Positions 25,656 to 37,234 of a DNA stretch of 64,000 nucleotides are shown here, in pieces. The notes beneath the pieces are model-generated. The model was not told the DNA's origin. It saw only the letters and a program-made list of their open reading frames with translations, and ran no database searches. The DNA comes from Ziziphus jujuba (Eukaryota > Streptophyta > Magnoliopsida > Rosales > Rhamnaceae). The stretch is from NCBI RefSeq assembly GCF_031755915.1, contig NC_083386.1:15919001-15983000 (forward strand), given 5' to 3'. The stretch's first letter is position 1. Each line of letters begins with the position of its first letter. The position numbers were made by a program, and so were the translations under genes.

Positions 25656-26831
25656 TATTGTTGCTGAAATTCTTACAGTGAAGAGGTTTTTGTCCGAGTT
25701 TGTTGGTTTTGGGGGCGCGAATTAATTAGCGTTTCAGACAAAAAAAAAACTCAGGTTCGGCTCTGCATTTTTCGGTTCCCGTTCTTAATTTAGGACATAA
25801 TTGTTTCCAAACTTTCGAAATTCGAGTGTCGGCAATGCTTCATTTCGCTTTCTAGTATACCCCTACTGAAATTTTGTTGACGTTTGGTTGCTGGGAAAAT
25901 TTTACGGAAAATATGACCAAAACTATGGGTTTTGGAGCTCATTGACATTTTGTCATTATTTTTTTAAAAGTTGGGAAATGAACTCAATTTATGGACTTTC
26001 TTTCACTCAATTTTTTCTGTAACCAAAACGGACTTCAAGAAATGAAAATGTTTTTTTTTTTTTTAAGCTTTGAGAAATTTTTATTGCATGCATTTTTGAA
26101 AATGGATACATTTTGAGATATATAGCATGTGCGCTAACACAAAGAGACGTTTTGGTTTTGTGCAGGATACTGTCTTCAAATTCTACTTCATTTTCTCGGA
26201 AAATTGTTCGCTTTTTGAGTTCGAATTCGCTCAATACATTCACAAGGTTTGCTTCAAATTCCAGCTCAAGTTCATATTAATTCGTAAATATATATATATT
26301 TTAACAATTTTCCTTCAATTATTCTTTCTTTCTCTCAAAAAAAAAAAAAACCAATAATGTAATTTCTAATTTGGGTTTTATTATTGTTAAAATTTTTTTT
26401 TGGGTTTGATTAGGGACCAGCTGGCGCTACCATATGCGTTGGCTCCACTTTTATGAAAGCTCCATTTTCTACCTTGAATTTCGGGCTCAAATTGATTTCT
26501 CTTTTTCGAAATTTTGGATTTAATTTTTCATTCAATGAGAAATTAAAATAAAATCGTTTTTCTTTTTTTGTTTTTTGTTTTTTTTTTTAAACAAAAACAA
26601 AAAAGCTGAAGTTGTAAAGTTTTTTAAAACGTATGATTGCTAACATGCGCCACGCGGTTCATGCGCTGTTCATATTGATAAGACAACTTGCTGTCACTGG
26701 GTTCACAAAAACCAAGTTATACAGAAACTCTTTTTCAAAAAAAGGAAAAAAAAATAATAATAAGAATTCTCTCTCATTTTCCTTCTCATTTTCCTCAGGA
26801 AAATTTATTTTTCTATCTGAAAAAAAAGACG
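25580..26831 (+). other. GATA 5' leader, probably with a leader intron
   Basis: It includes a (CTT)n tract (25,626-25,655), common in plant 5' UTRs. Plausible splice sites are the cag|gttcgg donor near 25,755 and the gtgcag|gatact acceptor near 26,166, plus attag|ggacc near 26,414. The start-proximal sequence is A-rich. Exact exon limits need transcripts. Confidence 0.4.
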
Positions 26832-27124
26832 ATGGTTGGGTCCAACTTCATAGACGAAATAGACTGCGGAAGCTTCTTTGATCACATCGATGACCTACTA
26901 GACTTCCCTTGCGAGGACGTCGAGGCCGGTTTGGGACCAAACGCCGATAGCAACAACGCCTTCCCTACCATTTGGCCAACTCAGTCCGACTCGCTCCCAG
27001 GCTCCGACTCGGTCTTTTCTGCAAACAGCGCTTCCGACCTCTCAGCCGAGCTCTCCGTTCCGGTAAGTCAGTCTTTTCGCGTGCCTTTATTTATTATTAT
27101 TATTTTTTTTCACATTTTAAATGG

Positions 27125-27166
<42 letters not shown>

Positions 27167-28653
27167 TGCCACATTTGATGATTAGATTGCGACCGTTGGA
27201 TTATACGATGTGACGTCATAACTAGTAATAATAGCGGTAGAATCTATATATTATTTTTAAAAGTGCCAGTCTGGCAGGTCTTGTAGCACGGAGGTTCCGT
27301 GCCACTGAGTCCAATTGAATGGTGGTTGTTTTTTTGTGTGATTTTAGGGGATAGGGTTTTGTCTGAAAAAAATTGGGGTGTTTTTTAAACGGGATACACT
27401 GAATTTTGCTTGCGGTTTGAATTTCAAAATTTCCTATGTGAGGGTATATTGGTCATTTCAGCGAGATAAAAAAAGGGTTTTTTGGTGACATCACTCTCAA
27501 TATCCCATGTCGGTGGTATTAACAGTTGAATAATATGCAACATCAATGGGGGGTGTCACGTGATGCTTTTCAAAGTGAAGTTATGGTCACGTGCATGGCA
27601 TGAATTATTTGTTTATTTATTTTTTAAATTTTAAATTTTAATATGGCAGTAGAATTAGTATGGAAATGAGTGTGTCTTTTTTCAAGTTCAGAATCATCCA
27701 TTATGGCTCTGGTTTTTTAACCTACCAAATTGATTGACCCAAGTTTTTATTTTACTATGAAAATTGTATACACAAATTGTTATTATTTGGGATGAACTGT
27801 ATAATCTGATTAAGCTTTGTTTTGTGGTTTTATTATGTGTGTGTGATCACAGTATGAAGACATTGTTCAGATGGAATGGCTTTCAAAATTTGTGGAGGAT
27901 TCCTTCTCTGGTGGAAGCCTCACTATCAACAAACAAGATGACTCATCCAACAAGGACTCATCATCCCATCATCAGTTCCAGACATCAAGCCCGGTTTCTG
28001 TACTGGAGAGCAGCAGCTCCTGCTCTGGGGATAAGAATGTGCCACGGAGTCCAGAGGGTGTTGCACCAGGGCGGAGAGGACGTGCTCGAAGCAAGCGTCC
28101 TCGCCCTGCCACATTCAATCCTCGTCCGGCAATTCAACTTATTTCCCCTACTTCATCATTTACCGAGACCCCGCAGCCACTTATTACCCCTAAGGGATGC
28201 TCAGATTCTGAGAATTTTGCAGAGTCTCGTCCTTTGATCAAGTTACCTAAGCAAGTTTCAACAGAGCATAAGAAGAAAAAGAAAATCAAATTGTCAGTTC
28301 CGTTGGCTCCTATGGAGATCAATCAAAATCCACCTACGCAAGCAGTTAGGAAATGCATGCATTGTGAGATTACTAAGACACCACAGTGGAGAGCAGGACC
28401 AATGGGGCCTAAAACCCTTTGCAATGCTTGTGGTGTACGGTACAAGTCTGGCCGGCTTTTCCCTGAATACCGGCCTGCAGCAAGTCCAACTTTCATTCCA
28501 TCATTGCACTCCAATTCCCATAAGAAGGTTCTTGAGATGAGAAACAAGTCTGGTGATCAGATGGCTCCTTCAGTTGAGACCGGAACAACGATGTCCAGTA
28601 CACCAGAACTCATCCCAAATACAAACAGCAGCATTTCGCTGGATTACATGTGA
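26832..28653 (+). CDS. GATA8: GATA transcription factor, class A, GATA8/BME3-like, 343 aa
   Basis: Two coding exons, 26,832-27,062 (77 codons) and 27,853-28,653, join in phase across a GT-AG intron. The N-terminus (MVGSNFIDEIDCGSFFDHIDDLLDF cut here for length: residues 1-25) and FPTIW resemble Arabidopsis GATA8. The motif DIVQMEWLSKFVEDSF follows the splice junction, then SSPVSVLESSSS. Basic stretches GRRGRARSKRPRP (about 151-163) and KKKKKIK (about 217-223) are likely nuclear signals. The zinc finger is Cys-x2-Cys-x18-Cys-x2-Cys at Cys245, 248, 267 and 270, with TPQWRAGPMGPKTLCNACG, then YKSGRLFPEYRPAASPTF, the class A signature. It should bind WGATAR sites in the nucleus. Arabidopsis GATA8 (BLUE MICROPYLAR END 3) promotes seed germination; that role is inferred here. 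All finger residues are present. Confidence 0.93.
27063..27852 (+). promoter_or_regulatory. GATA intron 1 with bZIP and RY motif cluster
   Basis: The intron holds a perfect TGACGTCA palindrome (27,211-27,218) and CACGTG G-boxes at 27,557-27,562 and 27,588-27,593. The second G-box overlaps an RY core (tgcatg, CATGCA on the minus strand). G-box plus RY is the arrangement recognised by bZIP and B3 (ABI3-type) factors in seed genes. A (TTA)n microsatellite occupies about 27,134-27,166. Confidence 0.4.
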
Positions 28654-29060
28654 GGGAGGATGTCGAGAAGAATGTTTTCTATTGGGAAGCATTCTTTTTA
28701 TCCGACCCTCTCTCTCTCTATCTTCTTCCTCATGTTATGTTATTTCTCTTACTGTTATTTCATTTCTTTGTTCATTGGTTTTTGTACAGGGAGGCAATGG
28801 GTGGGAAAAATAGGAGCAAATAGATGACCATATATTTAGCTAGTAGTGGAGGATTGTAATGAGAGAACTGAAACAAAGGGTAGAGAGAGATATGCAAGTT
28901 TAAGGATAGAATTTAGGTTTAGTGATGGTTAAGTAGGTTTTATTTAGGTATTGGGGGTCTGTGTTGTCTCTTTTTGCATTCTTTTCTTCTTTCTTTCTTT
29001 TCTTTTTCTTCCTTTGTAAGGGAATTCTTTTTGCAGTTCAATTTGTAGTAGAAAAATTTC
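28654..29060 (+). other. GATA 3' UTR
   Basis: After the TGA the sequence is T-rich with CT repeats and no further exon. It fades into AT-rich intergenic DNA near 29,050-29,150. No clear AATAAA was found, so the poly(A) site is approximate. Confidence 0.5.
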
Positions 29061-30611
29061 TGAGATGAGTAATGGAATTTGAGATTTGTTATGCTTCATC
29101 TAAATTTTATTTTGTTTTTTCCTTTTTCTCTAGTCCATTTCCTGTTGTTGTTATTCAATCTTGTTTCTTGGCTTACAAAGAAGGCTATATATATATATAT
29201 ATATATATATCTATCTATATACATGTTAATATTATTTTCTATTGGCTGTTCATCAACACACTTGAAAGGACTTGGTCAGCAGTTTGGAAAAAACTAGTGT
29301 CTCTTTTCGACGCAAAGTTTTGTCTTTTTTGTTTCGGTAGGAAGTACTTTTATTGCTTTTGAAAGCAAAAAATTGTTGTATGGTCTAGCAAGGAAAAGCA
29401 GAAAAGGATGGGATATGATAGATTCTCAACGGAAATGTTTCATTGAGGACCTTGCGCACATTTCAAGTTTTGCTTTATTCTATTGCTATCTGCTCTTTAT
29501 GATAAAATTGCATAAGAGGGGTTGGTCACAGTATTAATGAGAATATAATAAGCTGCTGCAAAAACTTCCAATGATATGAAAGGATTGTATAAGAAAACGC
29601 ACATGGTTTTGTAGATATTGACAGGAAATTGCATATGGGTGTTTTGTAGGCTATATTTGTCTGGATCTGTACCTAAAATCCTATTCAAAAATCATCATCA
29701 ATTCTTCATCATCAACCATCTTCTCCATTACATTTCTTCCACATGGTTCATCTTTTATAAGTGTATTAGTCATAGGTTCCAAAATCACGTTCAGAGTTCC
29801 ATCCATTCAATACATTGTATTTGAACCGAGATTTTTTTTTAGCTTCGGATTTCATTTATCCAATAGTCAAATTACCATCTAGGCTGTTTGAGAGAGATTT
29901 CATTTTTATTTTTATTTTTATATATTTATTTTGGTAACAATGGTTTGAGAGGGTGTATGATGGTAGATTGATCAATTCTGTGCATCTAGTCTGAGCTTAG
30001 GACTCAGAAGAATGTTTTTAAAATATGCAGAATATAGTATATGCTCAACTGCTACATTGCAGCAAAGATGTCAGGCTTGGTATACCTTAGCGATTTTAAT
30101 AATAATAATAATAATAACAATAACGATTATGATGATGGTTTACTGTAAGATTATGCCTGGCATGTTAATAGAAAGAGGGAGAGATGTGCATTAGTTTTGG
30201 TTAAATGGGCCAATCAAGTGAGTTTCACATGCTACCTGACAAGACAAACTCATTAAGATGGCATCGAAATCACAATTAGGTCAGCTCTTTTCGTACTGCT
30301 AAAAATTAAAAAAATATTCATTAAAAAACAATGTTTTCTATCGTAAATAAGTAAAATTTAGTAATTTATGTATACGTTTCAATTATAGAGACTATATTTT
30401 AATTCAAATGCACGTCATTCGGTTAGAGTTATGAAAATTTATGATATATGACACAAGATAGATAACATGATTTAAATTATGTTGTTCTAGCATTATTAAT
30501 TGTTATATATGTATATATATTTTAATTTTTTAAAATCCTATATAAGAAAATGAATTTTTAATATTTAATTAATTAAATTGTCATATTAAAAAGCTATTGA
30601 TGATAATCATA
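29061..30611. other. AT-rich intergenic DNA, no gene seen
   Basis: It contains a (TA)n tract at about 29,186-29,210 and ATA repeats near 30,097-30,116. No exon, RNA gene or bounded element is supported. Confidence 0.6.
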
Positions 30612-30711
30612 GTTGATAATAAATAATATTTTATTTTATTGATAAATATAGTGATTTGACCGTTGATAATCAATAATATTTTATTTTATTGATAAATATA
30701 GTGATTTGACC
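30612..30711. repeat. Perfectly abutting 50-bp tandem duplication
   Basis: Units 30,612-30,661 and 30,662-30,711 both begin gttgataat and end gtgatttgacc. They differ only at one base (A at 30,621, C at 30,671), so the duplication is recent. Confidence 0.9.
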
Positions 30712-31062
30712 GTTTATATCATAAGCGTTACTGAATACTCATTTTAAATTTACTTTGGAGTGGTACCTAATACATAACACCCCATGTGATCCAAAAAAAA
30801 AACCATCGCCACCACCATTAATGTTTCATTACCCATAATTTGATTTATTTACTTTTTCTTTTTCTTCATTTTTATCACCCATAAATTAAAACCCACAAAT
30901 GGTGGTCCACTGGTCCTACTATTTTTTACTACTAGAGTGGTAGAATACCAAAACAGAGAAGTGGAACCCTATCCGACTTTAAAGAGTGGCTCCTTTTACA
31001 CAACTGTTTTTCTTTTTCCATTGCTTTTACACAAATTTTTAAAACGATTTTTCTTCATTAGA

Positions 31063-31170
31063 TGTTTCTTAAGACTCTTATTAAATAATATTAAGTTGTT
31101 CGATAGACTCCAACTAAATAATATTAAATTATTCAATGTATATCAACTAGATAATATAAATATGTTTAAC
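31063..31170. repeat. Diverged 36-bp tandem repeat, three units
   Basis: The phrase aaataatatta-a recurs about every 36 bases. Units can be read as similar 12-residue blocks (LNNIKLF, LNNIKLF, LDNINMF), which reflects the periodicity, not a gene. Confidence 0.6.
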
Positions 31171-33174
31171 TAACTAGAACTGAATATATTTTTTTTATAT
31201 TAAAAATTGAATTTTTTTCTTATAGTGGAAAAAAAATATTTCATTTATTCAAGTATAGTAGAATTCAATCATAAATTTCATTAAATTGTTTAAATATAAT
31301 TACATTTCCTGTATAATGTATAATCAACAAAATATTAAAACCTTAAAAATATTTATTAAAATAAAAATTTACAGGAAAATATAATTAAGTTAGCTTTGGA
31401 GTATATTTATATCTCCTTTGTCAAATCATATTATTTTTAAAATAATTAAATAATGCATATGCATAAATTACATTACATATAAATGAATTAAAATTGTATG
31501 TTACTAATGAAATATAAATATATATATATATATATATGTTAGATTTTATGGATTTAAATATACATAATAAATTCCATTAATCATAAATTACTAACCTCCA
31601 ACTGCGGCCATTGATAAATTAAATTTTTAATCCTGCAAAATAGAAAACAATATAAAGTAGTGCCTATAGACACACTACTCTCAAACCACTCTTAGATCTC
31701 TGAAAACCCTAATCTCAAAAATCCCGTATGATATATATTTGTTTGCTTGCCCTAGATCTTTTATAGTCTCTGCAAATCACACTTACCCATAAATTTTAAC
31801 ACACACAAAATACTAATAATTTAATAATATAATAATAGAAAAATATGGGTAAGTCATTGGGCTTATGAAGAGAGTTGATCCTCCAGTCTAATGGGCCATC
31901 TGGAGTCTTATAGAGAGTGTGTGACCAAGAGCCCTACTTCAAAATAATAAAATTAATTAGTCCCATTAATGGCATAAATAAGTACTGTAAGTGAATAATT
32001 GATTATGCTAAGTCCACAAATTATTTATTTATTTAACAATATATATATAGATATTTTAAAATCAAAAGTATATTTAGTTCTTGTTAGTTGACCATATTTG
32101 TTTTATTCACGAACAATTTAACGGTATATTTGGATAAATATAAAGTTAGTACAAATATGATTTCTTTGAAAAAGTAATAATTTTTTTTGTTTGAATATTT
32201 ATTGTAAGGTGGAAAAGTGTGGGTTTAAGGATTTAAATTTCCACCAATGTAGAAAAATACGTGGAGAAGTTATTCCCACTATATATGTGTTATTTTGAGA
32301 ATCTATGAAAAAACAATTTTGAAATTTTTTTAAAATACATATTTACCTTTAATTTATTATAAAATTTTAAATTTAATTACTTATAAATTCCAACTTTTCT
32401 ATTACTACCAAACAGATTAAGAAAAAAAATTAATTCTCAGAAAACTAAATTTCAAAAATCAATTTCCCTTTTAATTTTGACACTTCCTAATATTATTTAG
32501 CTGTATTTAATGAGCATTGAATAAGGAAGAGTATTTTAAAAAATTTATGGATATAAAAAGAAAGAAAAGAAAAAATGACCGTGTGAAAAGAACAACCCTT
32601 AACTTGATAAATTTAGAGGGTGTTTGGGGTTGCTTTTAGACCACTTATTATCAAAGAATTTTTCATAAATATAGTGTTTGGTAAATTGAAATTATGTAGA
32701 TTCTCCTATAATGGCCCCCTCTATAAATTGGAGTATTAGAAGTAGCCAGGGTAGCTTTTCAACTTTTCCTTCTACCATAATCAAAATTTTAATATTAAAA
32801 TTACTACTTATAACCGTCAACAAACAATAAAATTCCCTTTTACCTATATTTAACTTCAGGGTTATCTTCTTATAGTGGTCAATTTCTTTTAAATATATAA
32901 ATTAATTTCTATATATTAAATTTAATGGGATAAGTTTATAAAATTTTAGACTTAATTTGAGGTTACCGTAAATTATGAAATAATTGGTAAAAGCTCTACT
33001 GAAGTAATAATTAATTTTTTTTGACAATATGACTAGTATTTGGTCAACTATTATTTAAATTAGAATTTGAGTGTTTCGTAAAAATTCTACTTAACTATTT
33101 TAATTGTGTATATTTATCAAAATATATACAAATGATTATTTCCGTATGTGTATATATATATATATATATCATTA

Positions 33175-33209
<35 letters not shown>

Positions 33210-33674
33210 AATGATTAAAATAGAATTTATTATTAGTTGAAGGATATAATATTATATTTAATGAAAAATTTTCTAATAAGCCAAAAGTGGGGGTTGAATA
33301 GCAGCTTCAAATGCATACTTAATATTAATCAATCCAATAAATTTTTTGATATATTCTTTTAAGGTAATATGTAGTTGGGGTGAGAAAAAAATGTAAAAAT
33401 GTTATTAATTTAAATTATTTAATTTTATTATTGAAAAACAAATATCTTAAATATTTATATATATATATATATATATATATAAATATGAAAAATAATAATT
33501 TATTTTTATTTTGATCTTGATATATAATTATAACGATTAAGGATGTTTTTGCCAAACACTTAAATTCTAATTTGGTAATCGAAATAATAGTTTATCAAAC
33601 ATTTTTTTTGTTGATGAAAAAATTGATTGCTGTTTCAGCAGAACTTTGTTAATTTTTTAATAATTTTAGTGACC
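31171..33674. other. AT-rich intergenic DNA, no gene seen
   Basis: It contains (TA)n(TC)n(TA)n near 33,149-33,208 and (TA)n at about 33,459-33,481. The sequence gagggtgtttgggg at 32,617 resembles a hAT-type terminus, but I find no matching right end. Confidence 0.55.
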
Positions 33675-33742
33675 TTGGGCTTGAATGATGTCAAAAAAAA
33701 AAAAAGAAAAAAAAAGAAAAGAAGAAGGTTGGGCTTGAACGA
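33675..33742 (+). repeat. Poly(A) insertion flanked by 14-bp direct repeats
   Basis: ttgggcttgaatga (33,675-33,688) and ttgggcttgaacga (33,729-33,742) differ at one base. They enclose only tgtc, interrupted A runs and gaagaagg, about 40 bases. This has the form of a bodiless retroposed tail with a target-site duplication. Confidence 0.55.
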
Positions 33743-34386
33743 AATGAGCCTAATCAATGTAATTTTTTATTTTTTAAATCAAATTTTTTTTTGCTTGAAT
33801 TTTTTAAATCATTATGATTACTTAATACCTAACCTCAAATATAGAAGGATGTGAACATTACCATTAGATTGTTTTTGCACAGACTAATTAACGTTAATGT
33901 AAAAATTAAGTTGGGGCAAAATGACTTTGGTAACAAGTCTCAATCCGACCAGAATCGCAAACCAAATGAAAGAAAATAGCCACTTTACTACCCAAAAATA
34001 AAAAAAAAGGCTACTATAATGTGCATAATAAAACCAAATGGATTATTGCATCAATCATCCCCAGTAACTTTCATTTCTTATGCCCACTAGATTTCTAATC
34101 ATATGATATGATAACCCTTTCAAAGACATGTTTTAAGTTATGCTTCATTTGGAAAAATTTTCTGATTGAGACACCAAAATCAAAATTAAAAACAAGAAAA
34201 AATGGAAACCAAAATGAGAAAGTAAAGAACGATTTTTCCCACTCCCTTTGAAAAGCCTGGCCAACCTAATCTGATATGCCTGCATTTGGCAAACAAATAT
34301 ATATACTTTTTGGTTATAATTATAAGTGACGTTAGTGTTAAACCTAAATACAATGATTTAAATTCAGTTTAAAAATCTGAATACTT

Positions 34387-34424
34387 GAGTAGGGTAATTA
34401 GTTAGTTTGTTTGTTTGTTTGTTT

Positions 34425-34465
<41 letters not shown>

Positions 34466-34485
34466 GGTGAAAGAGTAGGGTAATT
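34387..34485 (-). repeat. Poly(T) insertion flanked by perfect 13-bp direct repeats
   Basis: gagtagggtaatt occurs at 34,387-34,399 and 34,473-34,485. Between lie about five GTTT units, a run of 39 T (34,426-34,464) and gggtgaaa. On the minus strand this is an eight-base stub, a long poly(A) and AAAC units. The perfect duplication and pure tract suggest a recent event. Confidence 0.7.
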
Positions 34486-35801
34486 TGTTTTTCTCATTGA
34501 AAAATGTAAGAGTTATTTTCATTATTATGAGCAAAAACCTAAGCTTAAAAGCAATGCAAACAAGACCTTCAAATTTAGAGTAGTCTTGCTATTTATCATC
34601 TTATGTGATAAATTATAAGTAAAACATTTAATTCTATTATTTTTTATACTAAAACTCTAAATCGAATATTTCAATAACAATAATTTAAATTGCTATTTAG
34701 TATGTATATTTTATTGATAATCATTCATTAATGGTGATAAATATCATTTAAGAGCATTACCCAAGTTGTCCCCAAATAATAAACCATGGTGCAAGAAATT
34801 TTAACCTTCCTTGGGTGCTGAATATATATTAATAATAATTGATTTTCTAGAAGATATCTTGCGTCCAGTTTATTCAAAAAGATGTATTAATATGAATATC
34901 CAAGTCACTCATTCAGCAGACTACTTTTATGTTTCACTCTCTTATATATTAACCTTTAAGCTTTAAAAAATATATACTTTTTAAAGAATTTATATATGTA
35001 ATATTATGTGGGTTATGATTAATCACCGAAGGTGTAGTTTAATAGAAGGAAGTTACATAACCATTATATGTGGATTTGGAAGTTATGGTTTGAGTCATGG
35101 TAAGCCCTATTACTATCTCGAAATGTCTCATAATACTATATTATGTGGCATGAGGCTTCGACCTAATGCCTATGATACCATTATGAGGTTTTTTTTATTA
35201 TTATTTTCCTTTTATTTACCAAAATAAAAAAAAAAAGGGTTAGGATTAACATGTAAAATTTTTAAACATTAACATAAAAACAAACATTACCAAGTGACTT
35301 AGATATCCACATAAACATATCTTTTAGGAGATCATTTTTCATATAAATAAATACAATCAAAGCTCATATCAGGTTAACCTAATGAATTTAGCATTAAATT
35401 TTCCTTTATTAACTATCAAATCATTTTGAAAGTTATAATTTAAAAAATAATAGATGGTTTAATATGTGGATTTAGTGGTGCATTAAAATTCTATTTAAAA
35501 AATGTGAATCCTATGGAATTGGTAAACATAAATGGATTTTTAAATTACAATTTTTAAAGTGATATAATGGTTGATAAATGAAGTGCTAAAGATAAAATTA
35601 TTACATTGACCTGATATGAGTTTGGTTGTATATAATTATAATTGTTCACTATCGAGCTATCTTAATTGATAAAATGATACGCACATGATTTTTTCAAAAA
35701 CTGAGATTAAAAATATATTTAAAATTTATACAAGTCTACTAAAATACTACAATGACAAAATGCACTCTAAATGGATTAAAATAAATCGTATATACATTTT
35801 T

Positions 35802-36005
35802 AAATCTTAGCTATTGAAATAATTTAAAGGCTGTGAAAGAGGTATTAATGGTTTTCTTTAAGGATGGTCTTGACCTAAGAATTTTTATATATAGGAAATT
35901 TAAATTCAAAATCATTAAATCTTACCGGTTGGAATAATTCAAGGGTTCATAAGACGATCTTGATAGTTTTCTATTAGGATAACTTTGACCTAAAGAGTTC
36001 TTATA
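35802..36005. repeat. Diverged tandem duplication, period about 115-125 bp
   Basis: The left copy (aaatcttagctattg, gttttctttaaggat, cttgacctaa) is matched by the right copy (aaatcttaccggttg, gttttctattaggat, ctttgacctaa). A related fragment lies at 10,620-10,690, so the unit is probably part of a dispersed repeat. Confidence 0.5.
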
Positions 36006-36638
36006 CACATATATTTGATATTGAAGATGGAAGATGCAAATTTAGAATCATTAACCAAGAAAACAGTGATTTTGCCATTGGATAATCAAGTGGTAACAAG
36101 TAGATATTTTCAAGTGAGAGCTACCCACCTTCATGATTTTCTTGTTGAGAAAAATCTGATAGACTTCAGACTTGTTAGCCTACAATTGTAAGCATTGAAA
36201 TGTCACATGGAAAACTCTTATATCAAAAGTAGGATTATTTTTTTGAAAAAATTATTTATTTGTTGATGCTTTTTGACTTGTTTTCTTATTTCTAAAAAAC
36301 TTGAATAACTAATTTACTCAAGCGGTTAGCAATTTATGATGATAATTAAACTTCAAGATATCATAATGGCAATGGAGCCTATACCCTGTTACCGTTTGTC
36401 AAAAGGGTGGGCCAAATTCAACAAAGCAACAGCCAAAGTATAATGGCAAAAACCCAACCTAATGCTGTGCCTCAACCTTTGAAAATGATTAGTGGGATGT
36501 TAGGAATCCATAAAGAGAATATAAAGGGGTTGTTCAACAATTAGAGAAACAATCATTACATTTTGCAAATTACTACTCCTTGCTTTAGTACTAGTCTTCG
36601 TTGTAGAGCCCACCCTAACTATTACCAAAATCAAAGGA

Positions 36639-36642
<4 letters not shown>

Positions 36643-36684
<42 letters not shown>
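36643..36684. repeat. Long (AT)n microsatellite
   Basis: This is an uninterrupted AT dinucleotide run of about 21 units, among the longest in a window that has more than twenty shorter (TA)n tracts. Confidence 0.9.
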
Positions 36685-36689
<5 letters not shown>

Positions 36690-37234
36690 TACCAATGGTA
36701 AAAATCTGCTTATTCTACATTTTCCTTTTTGTCTAAGATATAAAATAATATATATGAAAAAACATACTTTACATTTTCCTTAGAAAAAATACTATTTGTT
36801 GCCGATGGCTGTTTAAATTTTTAGTTTTAAAAAAAATAAAAGATAAATAAATAAAACCAATTAATGATATTTAATTCAACTTTTGATTTCACCGATCATA
36901 GTTAGGCCTAACATTTGGTCATATTGAATTGTTTTTGTGTTATGGATGTTGTATTTGTATTAAATTTAGTAAATTAGAATACAATTTGTTAAACTTTCGT
37001 GTGGAAATAGATAAACCCTAACCTATATATTTAATTATCGTGTAATTTATTATCTAACCCATTAACCCATTAAAAATGTATATAAATTTAAAAATTCAAA
37101 GTTGACTTTCATTTAAAATGATAAAATGATTTTTATTTTTCAAATTTTGCAAATATACTTGTTTATTTTTATAATCTAAATAATTAAAATTAAAAAATAA
37201 CAAATTGATATATGTTTAAAACTTTAAATATTAA
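36685..37234. other. AT-rich flank left of the nested retrotransposons
   Basis: No gene seen. The last bases before the outer LTR are attaa; a matching right-hand duplication is lost because the right LTR is truncated. Confidence 0.6.

Noticed and set aside
32617..33560. Possible hAT-type end (gagggtgtttgggg)
   Set aside because: No matching inverted right end or duplication found; ccaaacactt near 33,553 is too weak.
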